From Parafrankia sp. EUN1f (GTDB lineage: Bacteria > Actinomycetota > Actinomycetes > Frankiales > Frankiaceae): 64,000 nt of DNA. Below the pieces are notes generated by a model. It saw nothing but the letters and a program-made list of their open reading frames with translations, was not told the DNA's origin and ran no database searches. The stretch is taken from assembly GCF_000177675.1 (NCBI RefSeq), contig NZ_ADGX01000023.1, positions 16,239 to 80,238 of the forward strand. Direction: 5' to 3'. Below are positions 29,001 through 36,756 of this stretch, one piece after another (the first letter of the stretch is position 1; each line of letters opens with the position of its first letter). Position numbers and translations under genes: made by a program.

Positions 29001-29504
29001 GCCGCGGGAACAGATCTCGGCTCCTTCCTCACCGCGGTCGCGCTGGGGACGGAGGTCGACGACCTGGATCCCCGGGCGGACCGGATCTCCCTGCTCACGC
29101 TGCACGCGTCCAAAGGGCTGGAGTTCGGGCTCGTCATCATCGTCGGCTGCGAGGACGGGCTGCTGCCGTTGCGCTGGGGCGGGCCGGTGCCCGCCGCAGG
29201 GACCACCTCCACCGCCGCAGGGCCTACCGCCGCAGGGGCGACCGCTGCCGCTGCCGTGGCCGCGGCAGCCGAGGCGGAGGCGGAGGAGCGACGACTGCTG
29301 TTCGTGGGTATCACCCGGGCGCGCACCCAGCTCGTTCTCACCCACGCCACGCGACGTCGCCGCGGCGGAGAGGTCGTCCAGACCGGGCCCTCGCCGTTCC
29401 TCTCCGCCATCGACGGGCGGTACCTGGAGAAGCGGACCGGATCGGCGCCGTCCGCCGCGCAGGTCCGCCGCAGGTCGGAGGGCCGGCAGCTCCGACTGAT
29501 CTGA
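26031..29504 (+). CDS. PHP phosphoesterase-UvrD/Rep helicase fusion
   Basis: About 1157 residues. N-terminal PHP domain with all metal ligands visible: DTHVHSRYS, GTGDFTHP, STEIS, HHLLYAPD, PAHVWTPW and SNSDAHSP (to ~residue 230), then a Cys4 ribbon (CGVALTPE…CPECGRG, ~280-305) and a helix-hairpin-helix-like part. After a ~100-residue Pro/Gly/Ala-rich linker comes a 3'-5' SF1A helicase: AGPGTGKTRT (~540), WVDEFQDIDEVQ, AIGDPDQAIYSFRGA, LTRNYRSTPTIV, LTLHASKGLEFG, LLFVGITRARTQL. The N-terminal half matches the TIGR00375 family. GTG 26031 is the start closest to the PHP core. Likely DNA repair or nucleic-acid surveillance. Confidence 0.88.
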   Translation: MRSRFFADTHVHSRYSRACSRDCDLEHLAWWAARKGIRVVGTGDFTHPAWSQELATKLVPAEPGLFRLRPDLERDVLATLPASCRTATRFMISTEISTIYKRGERTRKVHHLLYAPDRESAGRITSALARIGNLAADGRPILGLDSRDLLETTLAAGDGCYLVPAHVWTPWFAVLGSKSGFDAVEDCYADLADHVFALETGLSADPEMFWRISGLDRYRLVSNSDAHSPPMLGREATAFTCDPDYFSILAALRTGDGFGGTVEFFPEEGKYHHDGHRKCGVALTPEQTRELGGLCPECGRGLTVGVLNRVDTLADRTESTRPETAGDVTSLVALPEIVGEILGVGPKSKAVASQVTTLVSRLGPELGILSDVPLDAIAEVGSPTLVEGIGRLRRGEVIRQAGYDGEYGVIRLFQPNELSADAGTLFDVHPTAPRPASTAGGGGSGGAGGPGGRRARGSARRSALVPEAATPVPEAPTPVPEAPGPVPDVLGSEPGGPGSGSGSAPDAAPGDRSVLDGLDPDQRRAAEQVGGPMLVLAGPGTGKTRTLVHAIAYRVRELAVPAEQCLAVTFTRRAAGELRERLDLLLGTDTAGSVAGSTAGSAVTATTFHGLGLAIIRERHEALARAAEVRVADDAVRDELVDEALHGAESPQARRRVVAELADLKRRRALGRSYRDHPSAGVLARYDAALRDRNMVDLDDLVTLPLGLLRSSPELAREYQRRWRHVWVDEFQDIDEVQYGLLRELCPPDGDLCAIGDPDQAIYSFRGAEVGFFLRFEQDRPGARRVSLTRNYRSTPTIVGAALDAIAPSTFVPDRELRAVTGQDTDGPVVIRPCGSEAEEAIAVVDLIEEALGGTSFHSLDSGAVDGSERGKLSFADIAVLYRTARQAEPVVDALLRRGFPFRQHGHTPLAELPAVGALLADLRERAGEPPRSVSTSLRDAAARLTDLAAGSDTALGAVLRSEAADGGGGRSPGAAELRRAVELLAPAAAAAGTDLGSFLTAVALGTEVDDLDPRADRISLLTLHASKGLEFGLVIIVGCEDGLLPLRWGGPVPAAGTTSTAAGPTAAGATAAAAVAAAAEAEAEERRLLFVGITRARTQLVLTHATRRRRGGEVVQTGPSPFLSAIDGRYLEKRTGSAPSAAQVRRRSEGRQLRLI

Positions 29505-29534
29505 CGTCGGCCTGATCTGACGTCGGCCCGCGTG

Positions 29535-30308
29535 CTACCGCGGCTGGATTCGCTCGATCTTGGTCCAGCCGCGCCAGCCGCGTTCCTCGAGCTGTTTGAG
29601 GAGCCTGCGTGCGATCGGCACCGACTCGAGGAAGACGGAGTCGAGGAGCTCCGCGAGATCGTCGGTGATCTCCCAGTCGCGGTTCTCCGCATCCGTCTCC
29701 GTGGTGTCGGCGGCCTCGAAGGAGGCGACGAGCCGGTCTCCCAGGGCCGCCACCCGCGGGTCGTCGGCATCCCAGTCGATCACCATGGCGAGATCGCGGT
29801 AGAGCGCGACGATCGCCGGGTCGTCGAGCTGCTGCCGCTTCAGCTTCATGAGGAGCGGCATGCGGTCCGGGAGCTGGGCGGCGACCAGGATCCAGGCGTC
29901 CCGCTCGCCCGCGATCATCAGCTCCGGAAGTCCGAGCTCGCGCAGCCGGTCGAGGTAGGCCACCGCCTCCGGCGGAAGGGCCAGGCTGTCGCCGGCAGCC
30001 AGCGCCGCGATCCGCTCGCGGTGGCGTTGCCGCTCCCTGATCTCCGCGCGTAGGCGCCGGTCGATGTCGGTGACAGCGGCGCCGAACTCCTCCTCGCCCG
30101 CGTCCAGCAGCTCCCGGACGCGCGCGAGCGGTACTCCGGCGTTGGCCAGGGTGCGGATCTTGATGAGCTCGACGACGGCGCGGGCGTCGTAGCGCCGGTA
30201 GCCGGCGTGGTCGCGTTCCGGCTCCGGCAGCAGACCCCTGGCGTGATAGTGCCGCACCGCGCGCACGGTGACGCCCGCGTACGACGCCAGCTGGCTGATC
30301 GTGAGCAC
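29535..30308 (-). CDS. MerR-family transcriptional regulator
   Basis: About 257 residues. The N-terminal winged helix reads LTISQLASYAGVTVRAVRHYHARGLLPEPERDHAGYRRYD, followed by the MerR dimerisation helix and a C-terminal TipAS-like helical effector domain. GTG 30308 begins right at the HTH. It is 23 bp downstream of the drrB-like permease gene on the same strand, so it is co-transcribed, and it probably senses the drug exported by the ABC pump. A MerR-type inverted repeat upstream of drrA (32114-32142) is its likely site. Confidence 0.9.
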   Translation of the reverse strand: MLTISQLASYAGVTVRAVRHYHARGLLPEPERDHAGYRRYDARAVVELIKIRTLANAGVPLARVRELLDAGEEEFGAAVTDIDRRLRAEIRERQRHRERIAALAAGDSLALPPEAVAYLDRLRELGLPELMIAGERDAWILVAAQLPDRMPLLMKLKRQQLDDPAIVALYRDLAMVIDWDADDPRVAALGDRLVASFEAADTTETDAENRDWEITDDLAELLDSVFLESVPIARRLLKQLEERGWRGWTKIERIQPR

Positions 30309-30331
30309 CGTGCCAGTCTCCTCTTTCTCGC

Positions 30332-31144
30332 CTATTTCACGGGCACGCGCAGGAACAGGCGACGTGACCACAGGAAGCCGAGCAGTGCGATCAGGGCGCA
30401 CCAGCCGATCGCGAGCCACAGGTCGGAGCCTGCCGACGTACCCGTGACCAGGGCGCGCAGGGTGTCGATCATCGGGGTGAACGGCTGATGCTCCGCGAAC
30501 TGGCGCAACCCGGTGGGCATCGCGTCGGTCGGCACGAAGCCGCTGCTGATGAACGGCAGGATCACCAGGAACAACGGCGTGTTGCTGGCTGTCTCGACGC
30601 TGTCCGCCGCCAGGCCCATGCCGACGGTCAGCCAGGTGAGCGCGAACGAGACACCGACCAGCAGCCCGATCGCGCCGAGCCAGTCGAGCGGGCCGGCGTC
30701 GGAGCGGAACCCGAGCCCGAACGCGACCGCCGCCACGATCACCACGGCGAAACCGGTCCTGATGACGGCGCCCAGCACATGGCCGGTGAGCACCGAAACC
30801 CGGGCGATGTTCATCGTGCGGAACCGGGCGATGATCCCGGTGGTCATGTCGGTCGCGGTCGAGATCGCGGTGCCGAGCGCGATGCTGGTGACGGTCATGA
30901 ACAGGATGCCCGGCGTGATGAACTCCAGGTAGTCGCCGCGGTCCCCGGCGCCGGCCCGGCCCACCACGCCCTCGGGGCCCGGCAGGCCGGCGCCCAGGGT
31001 CCCGCCGAACACGTACACGAACAGCAGCAGGAACACGATCGGCTGCGCGACCAGCATGATCGACAGCGAGGGGTAGCGGCGGATGTGCACCAGGTTGCGC
31101 CGCAGCATCGTCGCCGAGTCCCGGACGGCGTAGGCGGTGCTCAT
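30332..31144 (-). CDS. ABC-2 type multidrug efflux permease (DrrB-like)
   Basis: A 270-residue integral membrane protein with about six hydrophobic segments (IMLVAQPIVFLLLFVYVFG, FVVIVAAVAFGLGF and others) and the ABC-2 conserved ITPGILFMT and PFISSGFVPTDAMP regions. Start ATG 31144 overlaps the TGA of the ATPase gene by 4 bp, indicating translational coupling. Works with the adjacent ATPase to export hydrophobic drugs, as DrrAB does for anthracyclines. Confidence 0.92.
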   Translation of the reverse strand: MSTAYAVRDSATMLRRNLVHIRRYPSLSIMLVAQPIVFLLLFVYVFGGTLGAGLPGPEGVVGRAGAGDRGDYLEFITPGILFMTVTSIALGTAISTATDMTTGIIARFRTMNIARVSVLTGHVLGAVIRTGFAVVIVAAVAFGLGFRSDAGPLDWLGAIGLLVGVSFALTWLTVGMGLAADSVETASNTPLFLVILPFISSGFVPTDAMPTGLRQFAEHQPFTPMIDTLRALVTGTSAGSDLWLAIGWCALIALLGFLWSRRLFLRVPVK

Positions 31145-32100
31145 GCGGGGATCCCCTCTGCGGTGGGCGCTGCCGCGGCCGTGCGGCCGGTGAGCGCGAG
31201 AAACACGTCGTCGAGGTCGGCGGACTGGACCGTGAGGCCGGCGACGGCGTCGTCGTCGAGGCCGGCGAGCAGGCGGCGCAGCCCGGCGACGCTGCCGTCG
31301 CCCGGCACCTGCAGGGTGAGCGCCTCGACGTTGGACGAGGCCTGCGGATGCGCGGCCGCCGCGGCGGCCAGCCCCGCGGCGTCGGTGAACTGCACCGTCA
31401 CGTGCCCACCGGGCACCCGCCGCTTCAGCTCGGCGGCCGTACCCTCGGCGACGAGGCGGCCACCGTCGAGCACTCCGATCCGGTCGGCGAGCTGGTCGGC
31501 CTCGTCGAGGTACTGCGTCGTCAGCAGCACCGTCACGCCGTCGGCGACCTGCTCGCGCACGATCGCCCACAGGTCGCGCCGGCTGCGCGGGTCGAGGCCG
31601 GCCGTCGGCTCGTCGAGGAAGATCAGTCGGGGCCGGGCGATGAGCGTCATCGCCAGGTCGAGGCGACGCTTCATGCCGCCCGAGTAGGTCTGCGCCCGCC
31701 GGTCGGCCGCGGCGACGAGGTCGAACCGCTCCAGCAGCACCGTCACCGCGGCGGTCGCGGTCGCCCGCTCCAGGTGGGCGAGCTCGGCCATCAGCCGCAG
31801 GTTCTCACGCCCGGTGAGCAACTCGTCGATCGCGGAGAACTGCCCGGTCACACCGATCGTGGCACGCACCCCGGCAGGCTCGCGCCGGACGTCGAAGCCG
31901 CCGACACGGATCTCGCCGCCATCCGGGGCCAGCAGGGTGGAGAGGATGTTGACGATGGTCGTCTTACCGGCACCGTTGGGCCCGAGGAGCGCGTAGACGG
32001 AGCCCTGCGGAACGGTCAGGTCGACGCCGTTGAGCACAGCGTGTTGCCCGTAGGACTTGGTAAGCCCGGAAACCTCGATCGCGGGCCTGATGGCGGTCAT
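31141..32100 (-). CDS. Daunorubicin-resistance-type ABC transporter ATPase (DrrA-like)
   Basis: A 319-residue cytoplasmic ATPase. Walker A GPNGAGKTT, signature YSGGMKRRLDLA, Walker B RLIFLDEPTAGLD, and the Q-containing switch TTQYLDEADQLADRIGVLDGGRLVAEGT, all as in DrrA. The C-terminal ~80 residues are the DrrA-type regulatory extension. First gene of the drrA-drrB-merR operon; the start ATG is only 14 bp from an inverted repeat that resembles a MerR operator, so the transcript may be almost leaderless. Confidence 0.94.
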   Translation of the reverse strand: MTAIRPAIEVSGLTKSYGQHAVLNGVDLTVPQGSVYALLGPNGAGKTTIVNILSTLLAPDGGEIRVGGFDVRREPAGVRATIGVTGQFSAIDELLTGRENLRLMAELAHLERATATAAVTVLLERFDLVAAADRRAQTYSGGMKRRLDLAMTLIARPRLIFLDEPTAGLDPRSRRDLWAIVREQVADGVTVLLTTQYLDEADQLADRIGVLDGGRLVAEGTAAELKRRVPGGHVTVQFTDAAGLAAAAAAHPQASSNVEALTLQVPGDGSVAGLRRLLAGLDDDAVAGLTVQSADLDDVFLALTGRTAAAAPTAEGIPA

Positions 32101-32113
32101 GGGGCCATGCTGG

Positions 32114-32142
32114 AGGCCTGACGCAGGGTCAAGGTCAAGCCT
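32114..32142 (-). promoter_or_regulatory. MerR-type operator upstream of drrA
   Basis: On the minus strand AGGCTTGAC-N11-GTCAGGCCT, 8 of 9 positions symmetrical, with a TTGACC -35-like element inside. Long-spaced palindromes of this sort are typical MerR-family sites; the merR gene ends this operon. Confidence 0.65.
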
Positions 32143-32170
32143 GCGCCCGGAAAGAAATCAGTGAGCCTTT

Positions 32171-32224
32171 TCCATCTCGCGATGCGCGGCTGGCAGGCCG
32201 CGAGTCCGAGTCGACGATGGAAGA
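32171..32224. repeat. Dispersed 54-bp repeat, copy 1
   Basis: 47 of 54 positions match the copy at 36808-36861; the first 11 and last 21 bases are identical. The ends are TCCATC and GATGGA, an inverted pair, and the centre can form a small GC hairpin. Located between drrA and the AONS-like gene. Confidence 0.85.
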
Positions 32225-32227
32225 GGC

Positions 32228-32273
32228 TCAGTCCAGGCGGCGCAGGGGAATCAGTCCAGGCGGCGCAGGGGAA
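32228..32273 (-). repeat. 23-bp tandem duplication over a stop codon
   Basis: TCAGTCCAGGCGGCGCAGGG plus GAA occurs twice in perfect tandem; the second copy contains the last codons and stop (FPLRRLD-stop) of the AONS-like gene, the first lies just beyond. Confidence 0.85.
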
Positions 32274-33612
32274 AACGCCGGGCCGCGTCGCTCAGGACGT
32301 CCAGGAGCGTGTCGATTTCGGCCTCGGTGTTCGCGGCGGTCACCTGGACCCGCACGCCGACCTGGTCCCGGGGCACCAGCGGGAACGGCGCCACCGTGAC
32401 GTAGATGCCCCGTTCGAAGAGGAACGCGCCGAGTGCGTCCGCGTCGTCGGGGCCGGGGTCGGTGAGCGGAATCTCGATGATCGGATGGCCGGAGCTGTTC
32501 AGGGTGGCCAGCCCGAGCGAGCGGATCCCGGCCAGCGCCCGGGCGGTCAGGGTGTGCAGGGCCAGCCTGGCCTGTTCGCCGCGCTCGGCGTTGACCCGTA
32601 GCCCGACCTGCGCGGTCGCCAGCGACGCGACCGGCGGCGGGCCGGAGAAGATGTACGGGTTGGCCATGGTCTTCAGGTAGTCCTTCAGCTCGGTCGGGCA
32701 GGTCGCGAAGGCGAGCAGCGAGGAATACGACTTCGAGAAGCCGCCGACCATGACGACGTCGTCGTAGGACTGCCCGAGATGGCGGACGACGCCGTTCCCG
32801 CGCAGCCCGTACGGAGTGGGCTCCGCCGGGGAGCGCTCGCCGATGACGCCGAACCCGTGCGCGTCATCGATGTAGACGACGGCTTCATGCGACCGGGCGA
32901 CGGCGAGAATCTCGGCCAGCTGTGGCCCGTTGCCCGTCATGCTGTTCACGCCGTCGATTGCGATGACCCGGGGGAAGAGCCGGCACGCGCGCAGCGCGCG
33001 GTCCAGCCGGTCCAGCCGGGCCTCCCGGAAGCGGCGCACGGTGGCGCCTCGGCCCGACGCCATCGCCGCCCCGTCGTGCACGGAGCTGTGGGCATGCACC
33101 TCGACGAAGAGGGCACCCTGGCCGACAAGCGCGGGCAGCACGGACAGATGTATGTGGCTGATCGTCGGCAGCAGCAGGGTGTCGGGCGCGCCGAGAAGCT
33201 CGGAGAGGCTCTGCTCGATCTCGGTGAACAGCCGCGGATTGGCGATGATCCGGGACCAGCTGGGGTGTGTTCCCCAACGGTCGAGATACTCCGGCACGGC
33301 TTCGATGATTTCGCGGTCCAGATCGAAACCCAGATAGTTGCAGGACGCGAAGTCGATCAGCCATCGGCCGTCGATGCGAATGCGTCGCCCCGCGATCTCG
33401 TCGACCCGCGAGTCGTAGAACGGTGACTGGCGGCGCATCCGGGCCATTTCCGCCATGACACCGTAGGGACGGGCCAGCACGTGGCGAAGACCTGCGCCGT
33501 CGGCCTGCCGGGCCGGCGCCACGGCCTGCGCCGCGAGCCGCGGATCGTCGGCGGTGGCCGTGGCGCGGATCGACTCGGCTCCGGCCGGGGCGGAATCCGA
33601 GATCTGGGTCAC
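32251..33612 (-). CDS. AONS-family PLP-dependent aminotransferase/acyltransferase
   Basis: A 453-residue fold-type I enzyme related to 8-amino-7-oxononanoate synthase, KBL and serine palmitoyltransferase, which condense an amino acid with an acyl thioester. The PLP lysine is in MVGGFSKSYSS and the cofactor aspartate in YIDDAHGFGVIG; DFASCNYLGFD and AHSSVHDGAAMASG are family motifs. There is a ~70-residue N-terminal extension. No biotin genes are near, so a role in biotin is unlikely; it may make an α-oxoamine for a specialised lipid or signal. Starts at GTG 33612. Confidence 0.8.
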   Translation of the reverse strand: MTQISDSAPAGAESIRATATADDPRLAAQAVAPARQADGAGLRHVLARPYGVMAEMARMRRQSPFYDSRVDEIAGRRIRIDGRWLIDFASCNYLGFDLDREIIEAVPEYLDRWGTHPSWSRIIANPRLFTEIEQSLSELLGAPDTLLLPTISHIHLSVLPALVGQGALFVEVHAHSSVHDGAAMASGRGATVRRFREARLDRLDRALRACRLFPRVIAIDGVNSMTGNGPQLAEILAVARSHEAVVYIDDAHGFGVIGERSPAEPTPYGLRGNGVVRHLGQSYDDVVMVGGFSKSYSSLLAFATCPTELKDYLKTMANPYIFSGPPPVASLATAQVGLRVNAERGEQARLALHTLTARALAGIRSLGLATLNSSGHPIIEIPLTDPGPDDADALGAFLFERGIYVTVAPFPLVPRDQVGVRVQVTAANTEAEIDTLLDVLSDAARRFPLRRLD

Positions 33613-34206
33613 TCGGACCAGCTTTCGTTCTGCGGGTGACGCAGAGCCGTCGGGGTCATCGCCGGCACCGACCTTTCGGGACGCCCGAAAGTCCGGTCTC
33701 CGGGCATGGGAAACGAGAAAAACCGACGAAAGGCTGCCCGAGTCGTCGGGAAGTCAGGTGAGGGTGACGCTTGACGAAGAGCCAAGGAAGAACATAGCGG
33801 GTCGAACCGGTGCCTTCCACCGCTTTCATGTTTTCTTGGGCGCTATCGCGGGGGCGGCGCGGGGCGTCCCACGACGACCGGCGCCCCGGGCGGTCTCCGG
33901 GCCCTCTCCGGGTGTCCGTGGGGTGGCCTCCTGCGGGCATTCGGGCCCGCCCCGGCCACCTCGTCCGGCTGGTCCGCGGGCACTCGTCCGGCTGGTGTGC
34001 AGGCACTCGTCCGGCTGGTCCGCGGGCACTCGTCCGGCTGGTGTGCAGGCAGCGCAACGACCGGCCGAACGGCAGGGCGAACGAGGGCACCGGATCGGGC
34101 CGCGTGCCGACCCGCGGCGGGCCCGTCGGCGCCCGCCGCGGGAGCAGGCCTTTCGACGCGGCCACAGGAAACAACCCGGCGCGGCAGTGGTGTTATCGTG
34201 CCCGGC
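33613..34206. other. Divergent intergenic region AONS-like / methyltransferase
   Basis: 594 bp without coding support that contains the 23-bp minisatellite and must carry both promoters. Otherwise nothing was recognised. Confidence 0.5.
33967..34058. repeat. 23-bp minisatellite, 4 units of two alternating types
   Basis: Units begin at 33967, 33990, 34013 and 34036. Types alternate: GGCTGGTCCGCGGGCACTCG… and GGCTGGTGTGCAGGCACTCG…, that is A-B-A-B, implying duplication of a 46-bp dimer. Confidence 0.92.
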
Positions 34207-35028
34207 ATGTCCGAGACCGTGTCCGCTTCGAACAGCCCGTCGTCGAGCGCGCCGGCTTCGGCCAGGCCCGCGCATGAGGGCCCGCCGCCCATCCGTGACC
34301 TCCCGTACGCGGGCTTCGGCCTGAACAGGTCGGTCACGCTCTTCAAGGCTCACCGCAAGGAGCCGGTCGACCCGGCCGGGTTCTATTCGCTCATCGCGGC
34401 CGACTCCGTCCGCCAGCTGGAGCGGTACACCTCCCTGGCCGGCCAGCTGGTGCTCGACGTCGGCGGCGGCCCGGGTTACTTCCGGTCCGCCTTCCTGGAC
34501 GCGGGCGCCCGGTATTACTGGGTTGAGCCCGACGTCTCCGAGATGGAGGCCGGCGGCATCGACGTTCCGGGGCGAGTCCGCGGCAGCGCGCTCGAACTGC
34601 CGTTCCGCTCCGACTCGATCGACCTCTGCTACAGCTCGAACGTCCTTGAGCATGTGCCCGACCCGTGGCGGATGTGCTCGGAGCTGGTGCGGGTCACCCA
34701 GCCCGGTGGGCTCATCTTCCTCAGCTACACCAACTGGCTCTCCCCGTGGGGCGGCCACGAGACCGCGCCGTGGCACTACCTCGGGGGCCACCGGGCCGCC
34801 GAGCGGTTCCGCAAGCGTGAGGGCAAGGCACCGAAGAACCGGTTCGGCGAGACCCTGTTCCCGGTTTCCGTCGCCGGCACCCTCGCCTGGGCACGCCAGC
34901 GCAACGACGTCGTGGTCGTCGACGCGATGCCGCGCTATCTGCCGGACTGGGCGAAGGTCATCCTCCGCGTCCCCGGCGCCCGCGAGGTCGTCACCTGGAA
35001 CCTCGCGATGGTCCTGCGCAAGGTTTAG
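34207..35028 (+). CDS. Class I SAM-dependent methyltransferase
   Basis: About 273 residues. SAM-binding motif I VLDVGGGPGYFRSAF, motif II-like acidic YWVEPD, DSIDLCYSSNVLEHVPDPW (motif IV/post-II), then VTQPGGLIFLSYTNW. The C-terminal part is a cap. ATG 34207 is chosen; in-frame codons upstream lie in the minisatellite region. Substrate unknown; a methylase of this kind in Frankia/Streptomyces genomes often modifies glycans or secondary metabolites. It ends at the 13-bp repeat array and large hairpin. Confidence 0.85.
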   Translation: MSETVSASNSPSSSAPASARPAHEGPPPIRDLPYAGFGLNRSVTLFKAHRKEPVDPAGFYSLIAADSVRQLERYTSLAGQLVLDVGGGPGYFRSAFLDAGARYYWVEPDVSEMEAGGIDVPGRVRGSALELPFRSDSIDLCYSSNVLEHVPDPWRMCSELVRVTQPGGLIFLSYTNWLSPWGGHETAPWHYLGGHRAAERFRKREGKAPKNRFGETLFPVSVAGTLAWARQRNDVVVVDAMPRYLPDWAKVILRVPGAREVVTWNLAMVLRKV

Positions 35029-35091
35029 CGCAGCGTCGTCTGGCTCAGCGTCTCAGCAGGGCCTCGCCGTCGACCGGGAGCAGCACCCGCC

Positions 35092-35137
35092 CGAAGTGCC
35101 CGCCCGAAGTGCCCGCCCGAAGTGCCCGCCCGAAGTG
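35092..35137. repeat. 13-bp tandem repeat, about 4 units
   Basis: CGAAGTGCCCGCC units start at 35092, 35105, 35118 and 35131, the last running directly into the hairpin at 35133-35180. Confidence 0.9.
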
Positions 35138-35180
35138 TGGAGGATTTCGGTCGTTCCGACGACCGAGATCCTCCACACTT
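35133..35180. terminator. Large 20-bp-stem hairpin between convergent genes
   Basis: Outer arms AAGTGTGGAGGAT / ATCCTCCACACTT (13 bp), a 2x2 mismatch, inner arms CGGTCGT / ACGACCG (7 bp), loop TCCG. Sits between a rightward methyltransferase and a leftward binding protein gene, hence a plausible bidirectional terminator. Confidence 0.75.
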
Positions 35181-35229
35181 GTCTGGCAGCAAAGCCAGGT
35201 GTGGCGGGCGGCCAGCGGCCGCGGCCAGC

Positions 35230-36507
35230 TCAGTGGTCGAGGCGCTGGCCGCACCACAGGGAGGCGTTCTGGGCGCCGGGCGCCTCGTTGCGGACGATGT
35301 CGTAGCCGGTGCCCGCGTTGTTGACCTGTACGAAGCTGTAGCAGCTGCTGATCTTGCCGAAGTCGTTGCGGAAGTCCACGTCGCCGGCCAGCAGGCCGGA
35401 GGCGTTGTAGCCCTTGGACCCGCGCAGGGTGTCGATGAAACCGGTGCGGGTCGGGCAGGGGCCGGCGAGTTCGAGCCCGTGCACGAAGACGTCCGTGAGG
35501 ATGTAGGACACCAGCGCGAGTTCCTGGTCGGGCCGGTCCAGCTGGGGCGCGAACTCGCTCATCGCGTTCAGGTAGATCTGCTGTGACGGGGTGCGTGCCT
35601 CGAAGGGCACGTAGTTGACGAAGGTGCTCAGGCCGGCCAGCGCGTTGCCCTGCCGGGCCAGCAGGCTCGGGTCGTAGCCGTTGGCGGCGAGCATGACTCT
35701 CGGCCTCAGTTCGATCCGCTGCCCCGCCCGCATGATGTCGGCGAGCTCGTCACTGGAGATGGGCGCGATGATCGTGTCCGCGCCCGAGGCCTTGAGTTGC
35801 TGGGCCATCGCCTCGGGCGTGATCGTGTTCAGGTTCCAGATGAACGGGCCGGGCAGGATTCTGATTCCGGTGGCGACGAGACTATCCACGATCTTGCTGC
35901 TGAAGTCCTGCGGGGCGTCACCGATATCGGTCCTGATGACGGCGGCGGTGGTACCTCCCCGTGCTTTCACGTACCGGCCGAAGGTGTCGACGGACGGGCC
36001 GCTGCTGAACACGTAGGAGTACGCGAACATGTTCTGGTATTCGGACCACACGCCCTCGGCTGGCAGCCCGGCAACCGGAATATTGAGGTCGTGAAGGTAG
36101 TCAGCGCCGCCGGAGGCCGCCGTTGTCGCCTCCACCAGGCCGAAGACCTTTTTCCGATCGATGAGGTCACGGACGACCTCATTATTCGTGGCCGGGCTGG
36201 ACTCGTCATCCCGCACGGTGGCGACGATGCGCCGGCCGTGGATTCCACCGTCGGCGTTCGCCAGGCCGATGCGTGCGTCGAAGCCGCTGCGCATCGCCGC
36301 CAGTGGTTTCGCCAGCGGGCCCGTGTCCGGGACGACGAACCCGATCTGGATCTCGTCGTCCGTCACTCCAGGTGCGATACAGCCGGCCTTCCGTGAGCTG
36401 GCGCCGTCGTCGGCGGACCCGACCAGGGAACACCCGGTGAGAGCGATCACGGCGGATGCGACGAGCCCGCCTGCCACTCGTAGCTTCCGGTGGTGACGAC
36501 GGGCCAT
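35230..36507 (-). CDS. ABC-type branched-chain amino acid binding lipoprotein
   Basis: A 425-residue periplasmic-binding-protein type I (LivK/Peripla_BP_6) protein. Signal peptide with a lipobox VIALTGC (Cys ~26) anchors it to the membrane. The ligand fold begins DDEIQIGFVVPDTGPLAKPLAAMRSGFDARI and continues with NADGGIHGRRIVATVRDDES. No permease or ATPase genes flank it, so it is an orphan receptor that must join a transporter encoded elsewhere or act as a sensor. A cluster of palindromes and a dispersed repeat lie 250-350 bp upstream. Confidence 0.9.
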   Translation of the reverse strand: MARRHHRKLRVAGGLVASAVIALTGCSLVGSADDGASSRKAGCIAPGVTDDEIQIGFVVPDTGPLAKPLAAMRSGFDARIGLANADGGIHGRRIVATVRDDESSPATNNEVVRDLIDRKKVFGLVEATTAASGGADYLHDLNIPVAGLPAEGVWSEYQNMFAYSYVFSSGPSVDTFGRYVKARGGTTAAVIRTDIGDAPQDFSSKIVDSLVATGIRILPGPFIWNLNTITPEAMAQQLKASGADTIIAPISSDELADIMRAGQRIELRPRVMLAANGYDPSLLARQGNALAGLSTFVNYVPFEARTPSQQIYLNAMSEFAPQLDRPDQELALVSYILTDVFVHGLELAGPCPTRTGFIDTLRGSKGYNASGLLAGDVDFRNDFGKISSCYSFVQVNNAGTGYDIVRNEAPGAQNASLWCGQRLDH

Positions 36508-36756
36508 CTGTGCTCCTCCGCAGGATGCGATTAGTCAGGATCGGTGGCCTGGGCGGGACCTGGATCCGGATGTCGAACGGGCGTCTTCGAGCCCGTGGCG
36601 ACCGCGATCCAGGGCACGAAAACAACGTTTCTGGCCAGGAGCTTCGTGATTCTCGTCCTGGGTGATGCGTGCGCGCGGCCTGGTTGTCCTTTTCGGGTAC
36701 GGGCATGCCGGAGCTGCCCGGGTCTTCTGTTTGGTTGGACGACTTCCGGTCGCCAG

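Noticed and set aside
32161..32601. Plus-strand frame starting in the dispersed repeat
   Set aside because: Most of it is antisense to the AONS-like gene; the apparent similarity to a frame at 36780 is due to the DNA repeat.
33958..34058. Possible CRISPR array
   Set aside because: The 23-bp units are directly adjacent without spacers and no cas gene is present.
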